Source: CAVQCJ01 sp963849365
Lineage (GTDB): Bacteria; Actinomycetota; Actinomycetes; Prado026
NCBI GenBank assembly: GCA_963849365.1
Contig: CAWKHA010000001.1
Location: forward strand, 186,001 to 250,000
Reading direction: 5' to 3'
DNA: 64,000 nucleotides
This document shows positions 32,950 through 41,828 of the stretch, in pieces (position 1 is the first letter of the stretch; every line of letters starts with the position of its first letter). The notes below the pieces were generated by a model. It saw nothing but the letters and a program-made list of their open reading frames with translations, made no database searches and was not told the origin of the DNA. Position numbers and translations under genes: made by a program.

Positions 32950-34280
32950 CAGCTCACCCCGCCGATCCGGCGCTCCGGCGTCCCGCCGACCCCGAAGAAG
33001 CTCTGCGCGTGGCGGACGCCGTCCAGCAGAGCCTGCACGTCGGCCGCGTCGTTGTAGACGTAGAACGTGGCGCGGGTCGTCGCCGGGACGTCGAAGCGCC
33101 GGACGAGCGGCCAGGCGCAGTGGTGCCCCACGCGCACCTCGACGCCCAGGTCGTCCAGCACCTGGCCGACGTCGTGCGGGTGGATGCCGTCGACGACGAA
33201 CGAGACCGCACCGCCGCGCTCGACGGTGTCGACCGGCCCGAGCACGCGGATACCCGGCATCGCCAAGAGCCCGTCCAGCGCCAAGCGGGTCAGCTCGTGC
33301 TCGTGCGCCGCCACGTTGTCCATGCCGAGCGAGGTGAGGTAGTCGCACGCCGCAGCCAGCCCCACCGCCTGGGCGGCCATCGGCACGCCGGCCTCGAAGC
33401 GCTGCGGCGGCGCGGCGAACGTCGTCGCCTCCATCCTGACGACCTCGATCATCGAGCCGCCGGTGAGGAACGGCGGCATCGCGGCGAGCAGCTCGTGCCG
33501 TCCCCAGAGCACGCCGACACCCAGCGGGCCGAGCATCTTGTGCCCGGAGAACGCCAGGAAGTCCGCTCCGAGCCGCTGCACGTCGACCGGCTGGTGCGGC
33601 ACCGACTGCGCCGCGTCGACCAGGACCAGCGCGCCCACCTCGCGGGCCCGGCGCACCAGGACGTCGGCCGGGTTCACCGTGCCGAGCACGTTGGACTGGT
33701 GCGTGAACGCGACCAGCTTCGTGGTGGCGTCGACGACGGTGTACAGGTCGGTGAGGTCCAGCCGGCCGTCGTCGGTCACCCCGAGCCAGCGCAACGTCGC
33801 CCCGGTCCGCTGGGCCAGCATCTGCCAGGGCACCAGGTTCGCGTGGTGCTCCATCTCCGTCACCACGATCGAGTCGCCCGGGCCCACCACGAAACGGGCC
33901 GCCTGCGGCCCGGACGTGGTGGCGTTCGACATCGAGTACGCGACCAGGTTGATCCCCTCGGTCGCGTTCTTCGTGAACACGACCTCGTCCGCGCGTGCGC
34001 CGATGAACGCCGCGACCGTGGCCCGGGCGCTCTCGTACGCGTCGGTGGCCTCCTCGGAGAGCTGGTGCGCCCCGCGGTGGACCGCCGCGTTGTGGTGCTC
34101 GTAGAAGTTCCGTTCGGCGTCGAGCACCTGCACCGGCTTCTGCGAGGTGGCGCCGCTGTCGAGGTACACCAGCCGGCGTCCGTCGCGCACCGTCCGGCGC
34201 AGGATCGGGAAGTCGGCCCGCACCCGCTCGACGTCGATGCCGCCGGCCACGGACAGGGGGCTGTGCACCGGGGCGGTCAC
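32949..34280 (-). CDS. sufS: SufS-type cysteine desulfurase
   Basis: 443 aa from the GTG overlapping sufC by four bases. PLP-binding Lys248 in AFSGHKMLGP and catalytic Cys388 in RVGHHCAWPL identify a group II desulfurase; VYLDSGATSQKP and HRGAHQLSEEATDAYE near the N-terminus are typical. It releases sulfur from cysteine to give the enzyme persulfide passed to SufU. Fourth-from-last gene of the operon. Confidence 0.95.
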   Translation of the reverse strand: MTAPVHSPLSVAGGIDVERVRADFPILRRTVRDGRRLVYLDSGATSQKPVQVLDAERNFYEHHNAAVHRGAHQLSEEATDAYESARATVAAFIGARADEVVFTKNATEGINLVAYSMSNATTSGPQAARFVVGPGDSIVVTEMEHHANLVPWQMLAQRTGATLRWLGVTDDGRLDLTDLYTVVDATTKLVAFTHQSNVLGTVNPADVLVRRAREVGALVLVDAAQSVPHQPVDVQRLGADFLAFSGHKMLGPLGVGVLWGRHELLAAMPPFLTGGSMIEVVRMEATTFAAPPQRFEAGVPMAAQAVGLAAACDYLTSLGMDNVAAHEHELTRLALDGLLAMPGIRVLGPVDTVERGGAVSFVVDGIHPHDVGQVLDDLGVEVRVGHHCAWPLVRRFDVPATTRATFYVYNDAADVQALLDGVRHAQSFFGVGGTPERRIGGVS

Positions 34281-35050
34281 GGCTGCGTCGCCTCCGCCGC
34301 CACCTTCGCGAACCGCTCGTAGCCCTCCGTCTCGAGCTGGTCGGCCAGCTCGGGACCGCCCTCCTCGACGATGCGCCCGCCCGCGAAGACGTGAACGAAG
34401 TCGGGCTGGACGTAGCGCAGGATGCGGGTGTAGTGGGTGATCAGGAGCACGCCGACCTGGCCGGTCGCGCGCACCCGGTTGACGCCTTCGGAGACCACGC
34501 GCAGGGCGTCGACGTCCAGGCCCGAGTCGGTCTCGTCGAGGATCGCGATCCGCGGCTTGAGCAGCTCGAGCTGCAGGATCTCGTGCCGCTTCTTCTCGCC
34601 GCCGGAGAAGCCCTCGTTGACGTTGCGGGTCGCGAACGACGGGTCGATCGCCAGCCGCTCCATCGCGCCGTTGACCTCCTTGACCCACTCGCGCAGCTTC
34701 GGCGGCTCGCCGGCGATCGCCGTCGCGGCGGTCCGCAGGAAGTTCGACACCGACACCCCGGGGATCTCCACCGGGTACTGCATCGCCAGGAACAGCCCGG
34801 CCCGCGCCCGCTGGTCGACCGTCATCGCCAGCACGTCGGCGCCGTCGAGCGTCACCGAGCCCTGAGTCACCTTGTACTTCGGGTGCCCGGCGATCGAGTA
34901 CGCGAGCGTCGACTTGCCCGAGCCGTTCGGCCCCATGATCGCGTGCGTCTGGCCCTGGCGCACCGTGAGGTCGACGCCGCGCAGGATCTCCCGCGCGCCG
35001 TCCTCGGCCTCGACGGACACGTGCAGGTCGCGGATCTCCAGGACTGACAT
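34277..35050 (-). CDS. sufC: Fe-S cluster assembly ATPase SufC
   Basis: 257 aa. Walker A MGPNGSGKSTLAYSI (about 38-52), SufC-typical RAGLFLAMQYPVEIPGV (Q-loop, about 85-101), signature NEGFSGGEKKRHEILQLEL (about 144-162) and Walker B AILDETDSGLDVDAL. ATPase of the SufBC2D scaffold complex. Start overlaps the Rieske gene stop by one base; stop overlaps sufS start by four. Confidence 0.95.
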   Translation of the reverse strand: MSVLEIRDLHVSVEAEDGAREILRGVDLTVRQGQTHAIMGPNGSGKSTLAYSIAGHPKYKVTQGSVTLDGADVLAMTVDQRARAGLFLAMQYPVEIPGVSVSNFLRTAATAIAGEPPKLREWVKEVNGAMERLAIDPSFATRNVNEGFSGGEKKRHEILQLELLKPRIAILDETDSGLDVDALRVVSEGVNRVRATGQVGVLLITHYTRILRYVQPDFVHVFAGGRIVEEGGPELADQLETEGYERFAKVAAEATQP

Positions 35051-35379
35051 CAGCTCTCCTCGAGCGGGACGAGCGACACGTAGACGTCGTCGTCCTCGAT
35101 CTTGACGGGGTAGACGGGGACCGGGCGGGTGGCGGGCAGGCCGGTGGGGTGACCGGTGACCAGGTCGAAGCGCGAGCCGTGCAGCCAGCACTCGATGGTC
35201 AGGCCGTCGACCTCCCCCTCCGCCAGCGAGACGTCCGCGTGCGAGCAGATGTCGCTCACCGCGTGCACCTCGCCCTCGGTACGGACCAGGCAGATGGGTA
35301 CGCCGTCCAGCTCGACCCGGGTCGCCTCGCCCTCGCCAAGCGAGGCGAGCGGGCAGGCCCGCAGATAGCTGTCACTCAT
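35050..35379 (-). CDS. Rieske [2Fe-2S] ferredoxin subunit within the SUF operon
   Basis: 109 aa. Rieske ligands Cys45-x-His47 (DICSHADVSL) and Cys64-x2-His67 (ECWLHGSRFD). It looks like the ferredoxin component of non-haem iron oxygenases but no oxygenase is nearby; it is embedded between sufD and sufC with 4- and 1-base overlaps. This insertion is known in actinobacterial SUF operons; it may supply electrons or be a client. Role inferred from position only. Confidence 0.9.
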   Translation of the reverse strand: MSDSYLRACPLASLGEGEATRVELDGVPICLVRTEGEVHAVSDICSHADVSLAEGEVDGLTIECWLHGSRFDLVTGHPTGLPATRPVPVYPVKIEDDDVYVSLVPLEES

Positions 35380-36527
35380 CGCGCGGGTCGCTCCAGTTCT
35401 GCGTCGACGGCGCCGAGCAGGCGCTCGGCCAGGTCGGGGATGCCGATGCGGGCCAGCAGGTCGGCGAAGAAGCCGCGCACCACCAGGCGGCGGGCGTCCT
35501 CGGCGGTGATCCCGCGGGCCTGCAGGTAGAACAGCTGCTCGTCGTCGAACCGTCCCGTGGTGCTGGCATGGCCGGCCCCGACGATCTCGCCGGTCTCGAT
35601 CTCCAGGTTGGGCACCGAGTCGGCGCGCGCCCCTTCGGTCAGCACCAGGTTGCGGTTGATCTCGTACGTGTCCGTGCCGACCGCGTTGCCGCGGATGCGC
35701 ACGTCGCCGATCCAGACCGTGTGCGCGTCCGCACCCTGCAGCGCGCCCTTGTAGACGACGTTGCTGCGGCAGTGCGGGACCGCGTGCTCTACGTACAGCC
35801 GGTGCTCCAGGTGCTGGCCCGCGTCGGCGAAGTACAGGCCGAGCAGCTCGGCGTCACCACCGGGGCCGGCGAAGTCGACCCTCGGGTGGATCCGGACCAG
35901 GTCGCCGCCCAGCGTGATGGCCACGTGCCGCAGCCGCGCGTCCCGGCCGACCCGCATCCGGTGGCCGGAGACGTGCACGCTGTCGTCGGCCCACTCCTGC
36001 AGGCTCACCAGGGTCAGCGACGCGCCGTCGCCCACCACGACCTCGACCGTGTCCGCGTAGGTCGCCGAGCCCACGTGGTCGACCACGACGACCGCCTCGG
36101 ACTGCGCGCCAGCCTCGACCAGCAGGTGCCCGAAGGCGGCCCCCTCCGCCCCGTCGCCGCGGCGGGTCACGACGGTGGGACGCGAGGCGGCGACGCCCGC
36201 CGGCACCGACACCACGGTCGCGGACTTGAAGCCCTGCCAGGCCTGCGCTGCCACGCGGTCGACCGGCGGGCCGGTCGTGCCCAGCCGCGGGTCGCCGCGC
36301 TCGAGCGTCGCTACGGTCACCTCGGGGGCGGCGTCCACCTCGACGACGACCTTGCCCTCGGGCGAGCCCGGGGCCACCGCGCTGCCGTCGTGCAGGCCGC
36401 GCAGGCGGCGCAGCGGGGTGAACCGCCACTCCTCCTCGCGTCCCGCCGGCACCGGGTGGTCGGCGACGTCGAAGGACTCGACCGCTTCCGGACGGACGTC
36501 GCCGGGCTGGCGGTGCGTGACTCCCAT
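35376..36527 (-). CDS. sufD: Fe-S cluster assembly protein SufD
   Basis: 383 aa from ATG (MGVTHRQPG), three bases after the sufB stop. The N-terminal part (about 20-110) carries REEEWRFTPLRRLRGL, typical of SufD; the C-terminal beta-helix ends with AGHASTTGRFDDEQLFYLQ and RRLVVRGFFADLLAR. SufD pairs with SufB in the SufBC2D scaffold and carries the conserved His in GAGHAS. Confidence 0.93.
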   Translation of the reverse strand: MGVTHRQPGDVRPEAVESFDVADHPVPAGREEEWRFTPLRRLRGLHDGSAVAPGSPEGKVVVEVDAAPEVTVATLERGDPRLGTTGPPVDRVAAQAWQGFKSATVVSVPAGVAASRPTVVTRRGDGAEGAAFGHLLVEAGAQSEAVVVVDHVGSATYADTVEVVVGDGASLTLVSLQEWADDSVHVSGHRMRVGRDARLRHVAITLGGDLVRIHPRVDFAGPGGDAELLGLYFADAGQHLEHRLYVEHAVPHCRSNVVYKGALQGADAHTVWIGDVRIRGNAVGTDTYEINRNLVLTEGARADSVPNLEIETGEIVGAGHASTTGRFDDEQLFYLQARGITAEDARRLVVRGFFADLLARIGIPDLAERLLGAVDAELERPAR

Positions 36528-36529
36528 GG

Positions 36530-37954
36530 TCAGCCCACGGCCCCTTCCATCTGCAGCTCGATGAGGCGGTTCAGCTCGAGCGCGTACTCCATCGGCAGCT
36601 CGCGGGCGATCGGCTCGACGAAGCCGCGCACGATCGTCGCCATCGCCTCTTCCTCGGTCAAGCCGCGGCTCATCAGGTAGAACAGCTGCTCCGCGGAGAC
36701 CTTGGAGACCGTCGCCTCGTGCCCCATCGCGACGTCGTCCTCGCGGACGTCCACGTACGGGTACGTGTCGGAACGGCTGATGTCGTCGACCAGCAGCGCG
36801 TCGCAGCGCACCGTCGACTTCGACCCGTACGCGCCCTCCTGCACCTGGACCAGGCCGCGGTACGACGTGCGCCCGCCGCCGCGTGCGACCGACTTGGAGA
36901 CGATCGTGGAGGACGTGTGCGGTGCGCAGTGCACCATCTTCGCGCCGGCGTCCTGGTGCTGGCCCTCGCCCGCGAACGCGACCGACAGTGTCTCGCCCCT
37001 GGCGTGCTCGCCCATCAGGAACACGGAGGGGTACTTCATGGTGACCTTGGACCCGATGTTGCCGTCGATCCACTCCATCGTGGCGCCCTCGGCGGCGGTG
37101 GCCCGCTTGGTCACGAGGTTGTAGACGTTGTTGGACCAGTTCTGGATCGTCGTGTAGCGCACCCGGGCGCCGCGCTTGACGATGATCTCGACGACGGCCG
37201 AGTGCAGGGAATCCGAGGAGTAGATCGGCGCCGTGCAGCCCTCCACGTAGTGCACGTAGGAGTCCTCGTCCGCGATGATCAGGGTCCGCTCGAACTGGCC
37301 CATGTTCTCGGTGTTGATGCGGAAGTACGCCTGCAGCGGGATGTCGACGTGCACACCCTTGGGGACGTAGATGAACGAGCCGCCCGACCACACCGCGGTG
37401 TTGAGCGACGCGAACTTGTTGTCACCCACCGGGATGACCGTGTTGAAGTACTCCTTGAACAGGTCCTCGTGCTCGCGCAGACCGGTGTCGGTGTCGAGGA
37501 AGAGCACGCCCTGCTGCTCCAGGTCCGCGCGGATCTGGTGGTAGACCACCTCGGACTCGTACTGGGCGGCGACCCCGGCGATGAGCCGCTGCTTCTCGGC
37601 CTCCGGGATCCCGAGCCGGTCGTAGGTGTTCTTGATGTCGTCGGGCAGCTCGTCCCAGGACGTGGCCTGCTTCTCCGTCGACTTCACGAAGTACTTGATG
37701 TTGTCGAAGTCGATCCCGCCCAGCTCGGCGCCCCAGGCCGGCATCGGCTTCTTGTCGAACAGCCGCAGGCCCTTCAGGCGCAGGTCGAGCATCCACTGCG
37801 ACTCGCCCTTGCGGCCCGAGATGTCTCGGACGACGTCCTCGGACAGGCCGCGGCGGGCGTTGGCCCCGGCGGTGTCGGCGTCGTGCCAGCCGAAGTCGTA
37901 CCGGCCCAGACCCTCGATACGAGCCTCGATGTCGGTGTTCGTGCTCTGGCTCAT
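36530..37954 (-). CDS. sufB: Fe-S cluster assembly protein SufB
   Basis: 474 aa from ATG overlapping the sufR stop by four bases. Near-canonical SufB: GLGRYDFGWHDADTAGANA, LDLRLKGLRLFDKKPMP, PKGVHVDIPLQAYFRIN, EGCTAPIYSSDSLH (functional Cys), and the C-terminal AMGHEATVSKVSAEQLFYLM. Main scaffold on which the cluster forms. No intein or insertion is seen. Confidence 0.96.
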   Translation of the reverse strand: MSQSTNTDIEARIEGLGRYDFGWHDADTAGANARRGLSEDVVRDISGRKGESQWMLDLRLKGLRLFDKKPMPAWGAELGGIDFDNIKYFVKSTEKQATSWDELPDDIKNTYDRLGIPEAEKQRLIAGVAAQYESEVVYHQIRADLEQQGVLFLDTDTGLREHEDLFKEYFNTVIPVGDNKFASLNTAVWSGGSFIYVPKGVHVDIPLQAYFRINTENMGQFERTLIIADEDSYVHYVEGCTAPIYSSDSLHSAVVEIIVKRGARVRYTTIQNWSNNVYNLVTKRATAAEGATMEWIDGNIGSKVTMKYPSVFLMGEHARGETLSVAFAGEGQHQDAGAKMVHCAPHTSSTIVSKSVARGGGRTSYRGLVQVQEGAYGSKSTVRCDALLVDDISRSDTYPYVDVREDDVAMGHEATVSKVSAEQLFYLMSRGLTEEEAMATIVRGFVEPIARELPMEYALELNRLIELQMEGAVG

Positions 37955-38682
37955 GACGGGGTCCTCTCGGACGGGACGGGACGGGGTACCGCGGTGGTGC
38001 AGACGTGGCCGCCGGCGCCGATCGTGGACAGGCGCTGGACGTGCCGCCCGAGCAGCCGGGCGAACGCCTCGGTCTCGGCCTCGCACAGCTGGGGGAACTC
38101 GGCGGCGACGTGCGCCACCGGGCAGTGGTGCTGGCAGAGCTGGTCGCCGGCCGGGGATGGCGCGATCGAGGCGGCGTACCCGTCGGCGGTCAGCGCGTCG
38201 GCCAGCGCCTGGACGCGGGCCTCGGCGGGGGCGGCGGCCAGGGCCGGGGTGTAACGGTGCTCGATGTCGCGGGCCAGGACCCGGGCGAAGTCGGTGACGG
38301 CGGAGGGTCCGGCCAGGCGGGCCAGGTAGTGCAGCGCCTCGGCGGCCAAGTGGTCGTACGCCTGCGGGAAGGCCTCGCGGCCCTCGGGTGTCAGCACGTA
38401 GACCTTGGCCGGGCGGCCGCGGCCGCGCTGCCCGGCCGGGCCGTAGGGGGCCCGGTCGCGGGCCTCGACCTGACCGGCGCCGACCAGCGTGTCGAGGTGC
38501 CGGCGGATCGCGGCCGGGGTGACGCCGAGACGGTCGGCGAGGACCGCAGCCGTGGCGGGACCGTCGGTGAGCAGGGAGCGGGCGACGCGGGTGCGGGTGC
38601 TGTCGTGGAGCTCGCCGGCGGACGTCGACGGACGGTCGGCCACGACCGTCTGCACGTCCTGCTGGCTCCCCACGATTTCCAC
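37951..38682 (-). CDS. sufR: SufR-type helix-turn-helix Fe-S regulator
   Basis: 243 aa, first gene of the SUF operon, from GTG. Winged HTH at about 40-100 (AVLADRLGVTPAAIRRHL, then GRGRPAKVYVLTPEG) and a cluster-binding cysteine set Cys183, Cys187 and Cys200 (QLCQHHCPVAHVAAEFPQLC). SufR binds a [4Fe-4S] or [2Fe-2S] cluster and represses suf when clusters are sufficient. The dyad at 38680-38694, overlapping its own start codon, is a candidate operator for autoregulation. Confidence 0.9.
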   Translation of the reverse strand: MEIVGSQQDVQTVVADRPSTSAGELHDSTRTRVARSLLTDGPATAAVLADRLGVTPAAIRRHLDTLVGAGQVEARDRAPYGPAGQRGRGRPAKVYVLTPEGREAFPQAYDHLAAEALHYLARLAGPSAVTDFARVLARDIEHRYTPALAAAPAEARVQALADALTADGYAASIAPSPAGDQLCQHHCPVAHVAAEFPQLCEAETEAFARLLGRHVQRLSTIGAGGHVCTTAVPRPVPSERTPS

Positions 38683-38694
38683 AACGTCATTGTG
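38680..38694. promoter_or_regulatory. sufR: candidate SufR operator
   Basis: CACAA-N5-TTGTG dyad overlapping the GTG of sufR. It shares the ACAC...TGTG arms with N5 spacing reported for the mycobacterial SufR site and the CAAC/GTTG type of the cyanobacterial one. Upstream on the minus strand TAGAAT (near 38713-38718) could be the -10. Assignment by resemblance only. Confidence 0.4.
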
Positions 38695-38767
38695 TGCTTA
38701 TTCGCTTCCCGATTCTAGCAAGGGTCCCCTAACCTCCCCCTCCACCCCGCCCCCTCCCCCGACTTGT

Positions 38768-38815
38768 GCGCGTGTCTTGGGGCTTCCGGGGCTCCGGAAG
38801 CCCCAAGACACGCGC
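38768..38815. repeat. perfect 22-bp inverted repeat
   Basis: Left arm 38768-38789 is the exact reverse complement of right arm 38794-38815, with a 4-base GGCT loop; arm core GTGTCTTGGGGCTTCCGG. It lies in the 165-base divergent sufR/ABC-2 gap, just upstream of the ABC gene's TAGGCT. Too perfect for chance. Not placed as a terminator, since no gene ends here. Could be a dispersed palindromic element; I saw no second copy by eye. Confidence 0.75.
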
Positions 38816-38833
38816 TTCAGTCGGAGGTTCTCT

Positions 38834-38839
38834 TAGGCT
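38834..38839 (+). promoter_or_regulatory. -10 element of leaderless ABC-2 operon transcript
   Basis: TAGGCT seven bases before the GTG at 38847, nineteen bases after the 22-bp inverted repeat. Confidence 0.5.
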
Positions 38840-38846
38840 GCGCGGC

Positions 38847-39785
38847 GTGCCGGAGGAGAGTGCAGCGGTCGAGATCGTCGACCTCGGCGTGACCTATCGG
38901 GGGCGCGGGCGGTCGGTCACGGCGGTGCGCGGGCTCAGCCTGACCGCGCCCTCGGGGCAGGTGACGGCGGTCCTGGGGCCCAACGGCGCCGGCAAGACCA
39001 GCACGGTGGAGACCTGCGAGGGGTACCGGCGGAACGCCACCGGCACCGTCCGCGTCCTGGGCCTGGACCCGCGGACCCAGGGACGCGAGCTCAGCCCCCG
39101 GATCGGCGTGATGCTCCAGGACGGTGGGGTCCCCGGCGGGGCGGGCGCGCTGGAGGTGCTCCGCTACACCGCCAGGCTGTACGCCCACCCGGCCGACCTC
39201 GACGACCTGGCCGGGCGGCTCGGCCTGGGCGCGTTCGGCAGCCGGCCCTACCGGCGCCTCTCCGGCGGCGAGCAGCAGCGGGTCAAGCTCGCCCTCGCCC
39301 TGGTCGGGCGCCCCGAGATGGTCTTCCTCGACGAGCCCACGGCAGGGCTCGACCCCCAGGCCCGGCGTGTCACCTGGGACCTGATCCGCGGGCTGCGCGG
39401 GGCGGGCGTGTCCGTCGTGATCACCACGCACCTGATGGACGAGGCCGAGCAGCTCGCCGACCACGTCGTGATCGTGGACGGCGGCCGGGCCGTCGCCGCC
39501 GGGTCGCCGGCCGATCTGACCGCCGCGGGCGCCGAAGGCTCCGTTCGCTTCCGTGCGCCGCACGGCCTCGCGCTCGACGAGCTCGTCTCCGCCCTTCCCG
39601 CCGGGGCGTCGGCCGCCGAGGAGCGGCCCGGTGCGTATGTGGTGCGGGCCGAGGTCGGGCCTCAGCTGCTGGCCACGGTGACCACGTGGTGCGCCGCGAA
39701 CGGGGTCATGCCCGAGGGCCTCGCCGTCGAGCGCCAGACCCTGGAGGACGTCTTCCTCGACCTGACCGGACGGGAGCTGCGATGA
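38847..39785 (+). CDS. ABC-2 type transporter ATP-binding protein
   Basis: 312 aa from GTG. Walker A GPNGAGKTSTVETCEGY (about 45-61; ETCEGY is the daunorubicin-resistance subfamily form), signature LSGGEQQRVKLALAL (about 139-153), Walker B MVFLDEPTAGLD (about 161-172) and TTHLMDEAEQLADHV. C-terminal accessory domain (about 225-312). Four-base overlap with the permease gene makes a two-gene transporter. In actinobacteria such a pair often sits between suf and ctaA, as here. Confidence 0.92.
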   Translation: MPEESAAVEIVDLGVTYRGRGRSVTAVRGLSLTAPSGQVTAVLGPNGAGKTSTVETCEGYRRNATGTVRVLGLDPRTQGRELSPRIGVMLQDGGVPGGAGALEVLRYTARLYAHPADLDDLAGRLGLGAFGSRPYRRLSGGEQQRVKLALALVGRPEMVFLDEPTAGLDPQARRVTWDLIRGLRGAGVSVVITTHLMDEAEQLADHVVIVDGGRAVAAGSPADLTAAGAEGSVRFRAPHGLALDELVSALPAGASAAEERPGAYVVRAEVGPQLLATVTTWCAANGVMPEGLAVERQTLEDVFLDLTGRELR

Positions 39786-40564
39786 GCGCCCCGACGCTCG
39801 GAGGGTCGCTGGTGCCTTGGCCGGGAGCCGCGCCGCTGCGACGGATGGTGGCCGCGCACGGCCGGTTCGAGCTGACCCAGCTGCTGCGCAACGGCGAGCA
39901 GCTGCTCCTGACGGTGGTGATCCCGACCGTGCTGCTGATGCTGTTCGCGAAGGTGGACATCGTCGACCTCGGCCCCGGCCGCCGGGTCGACTTCCTGCTG
40001 CCGGGAATCCTGGCGCTCGCGGTGCTGTCGACGGCCTTCACGGCCCAGGCGATCGGTACCGGCTTCGAACGCCGGTACGGCGTGCTCAAGCGGCTCGGCG
40101 CGACGCCGCTCCCCCGCGGCGGCCTGCTCGCCGGCAAGGCCTCCGCCGTACTCGTCGTCGAGGCCGGGCAGGTCGTCCTGCTCGGCGCCGTCGGGTTCGC
40201 GCTGGGCTGGCGTGCGCACGGCGCGGACGTCGTGGCCGCCGTCACGCTGGTCGTGCTCGGGACAGCCGCGTTCTCCGGGCTCGCCCTGCTGATGGCCGGC
40301 ACGCTGCGGGCCGAGGCGACCCTGGCGGCGGCCAACCTGGTCTTCCTGGTGCTGCTGCTGGGCAGCGGCATCGTCGTGCCGCTGGCCAAGTTCCCCTCCG
40401 GCGTGCAGAAGGTTCTCGAGTGGTTGCCGTCGACCGCACTGGCCGACGGACTGCGGGCGGCGCTGGCCGCGGCCACGGTCCCGGGTCGGGTGTGGGTCGT
40501 CCTGCTCGTCTGGTCCGTCCTGGCGATCGCGGCCGCTGCCCGCTGGTTCCGCTGGGAGCCCTGA
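39782..40564 (+). CDS. ABC-2 type transporter permease
   Basis: 260 aa from the ATG overlapping the ATPase stop. Six hydrophobic helices, including LLLTVVIPTVLLMLFAKV, VDFLLPGILALAVLSTAFT and ATLAAANLVFLVLLLGSG, with the ABC-2 motif FERRYGVLKRLGATPLPRG (about 96-114). Partner of the upstream ATPase; exported substrate unknown. Confidence 0.9.
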   Translation: MSAPTLGGSLVPWPGAAPLRRMVAAHGRFELTQLLRNGEQLLLTVVIPTVLLMLFAKVDIVDLGPGRRVDFLLPGILALAVLSTAFTAQAIGTGFERRYGVLKRLGATPLPRGGLLAGKASAVLVVEAGQVVLLGAVGFALGWRAHGADVVAAVTLVVLGTAAFSGLALLMAGTLRAEATLAAANLVFLVLLLGSGIVVPLAKFPSGVQKVLEWLPSTALADGLRAALAAATVPGRVWVVLLVWSVLAIAAAARWFRWEP

Positions 40565-40574
40565 CGCGTGCGCC

Positions 40575-41828
40575 CTAGGTCCTGGCCAGGGCCTTGGCCC
40601 GGACGACCTTCGCCATGCCGCGGACACCGAGCACGTGGAGCAGGTTGCGGCCGCTGAAGTAGTCGTCCGCCCTGGTCGCGCCGGTCAGCACGCCGAGGAA
40701 GCGCGAGGTCTCCACCGGGTCACCCGCGAGCCGTCCCAGCAGCACCCGCTGCTCGGGACGCAACGGCGCGAACGACGCAACGTCGAGGGTCAGCTCGAAC
40801 GCAGGCACGGCCTCGGCGTCGCGCACCTGCTGGTACCGAGCCATGGCCGCGTCGGTCCGGCCGGGGTCGCCCGACCCGTCCACGGCCGCCCGAGCGACCA
40901 GCTCGGCGTCCCGAAAGGCGTGCCCGATCCCGTACGCCGTGATCGGGTCCATCACCAGGCCCGCGTCGCCGACCAGGGCCCAGCCCGGCCCGTACGGACG
41001 GCGGAAGCGGTTCGGCAGGTCCGGCGTGCCGCGCACCGGCGCCTCGCGCCGTCCCGCCCGCGTCCGCTCGCCGAGGTCACCGGCGTTGTCGAGCGCCGCC
41101 AGCAGCGCAGCCTCCGGGTCGTGGCGTACGGCGTCGAAGTCGGTGGCCGGCCATGCGACGTAGGTCATGGTCAGGCCGTCGTCGGTGGGCCAGGCGCCGA
41201 CCAGGGACTCCGTTCCGGCGAAGATCTGGCCGCCCTCCAGCGGGAAGCCGGACCAGTAGGTGTAGAAGCCGGTGCTGAGCACCGGCCGCTCCCGGTACAC
41301 GGGAGCGTCGACCTCACGGGCGACCGACGAGTCCTTCCCGTCGGCGCCCACGACCAGAGTCGCGCGCTCGGCGCTGACGGCACCGGACCGGCTGCGCACC
41401 GCGACGCCGACGACCCGGCCGTCCCCGTCGCGCAGCAGCCCGTCGACCGTCTCCCGGTCGCGCACCTCGGCGCCGGCCTCGCGAGCCGCGTGGACGAGCA
41501 TCGGGTCGAGCAGGGTGCGCCTCGGGCCGTGGACGGCGTCGACACCGTCGTGCTCGGGGAAGCACCCCTCGAGCACGAACGGGCCCTGTTCGAACCGCAC
41601 CTTCCGCACGGCCGGGTTGCCGGCCGCCACCAGCCGGTCCAGCAGACCCCAGCGGGCCAGCCTGGCCACGCCGGGCAGCTGGATCTGGTGCGTGGACAGC
41701 GTGTCGGTGCCGACCGTCGCGCGTTCGACCACGAGGACCTTCATCCCGCCCCGAGCCATCAGCATGGCCGTGGACGCCCCGGCCGCCCGGGCCCCGACGA
41801 CCACGACGTCCCAGGAGGTTCCGTTCAT
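40575..41828 (-). CDS. FAD-dependent oxidoreductase (geranylgeranyl reductase/PHBH-like)
   Basis: 417 aa. N-terminal FAD site DVVVVGARAAGASTAMLMARGG (split: DVVVVGARAAGAST and AMLMARGG), GADGKDSSVAR at about 153-163 and the second FAD motif ALVGDAGLVMDPITAYGIGHA (about 291-311). Monooxygenase/reductase of the UbiH-GGR superfamily; substrate unknown. Its start overlaps by four bases the stop of the TetR gene, whose operator lies upstream, so the pair is one TetR-controlled operon. Confidence 0.87.
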   Translation of the reverse strand: MNGTSWDVVVVGARAAGASTAMLMARGGMKVLVVERATVGTDTLSTHQIQLPGVARLARWGLLDRLVAAGNPAVRKVRFEQGPFVLEGCFPEHDGVDAVHGPRRTLLDPMLVHAAREAGAEVRDRETVDGLLRDGDGRVVGVAVRSRSGAVSAERATLVVGADGKDSSVAREVDAPVYRERPVLSTGFYTYWSGFPLEGGQIFAGTESLVGAWPTDDGLTMTYVAWPATDFDAVRHDPEAALLAALDNAGDLGERTRAGRREAPVRGTPDLPNRFRRPYGPGWALVGDAGLVMDPITAYGIGHAFRDAELVARAAVDGSGDPGRTDAAMARYQQVRDAEAVPAFELTLDVASFAPLRPEQRVLLGRLAGDPVETSRFLGVLTGATRADDYFSGRNLLHVLGVRGMAKVVRAKALART

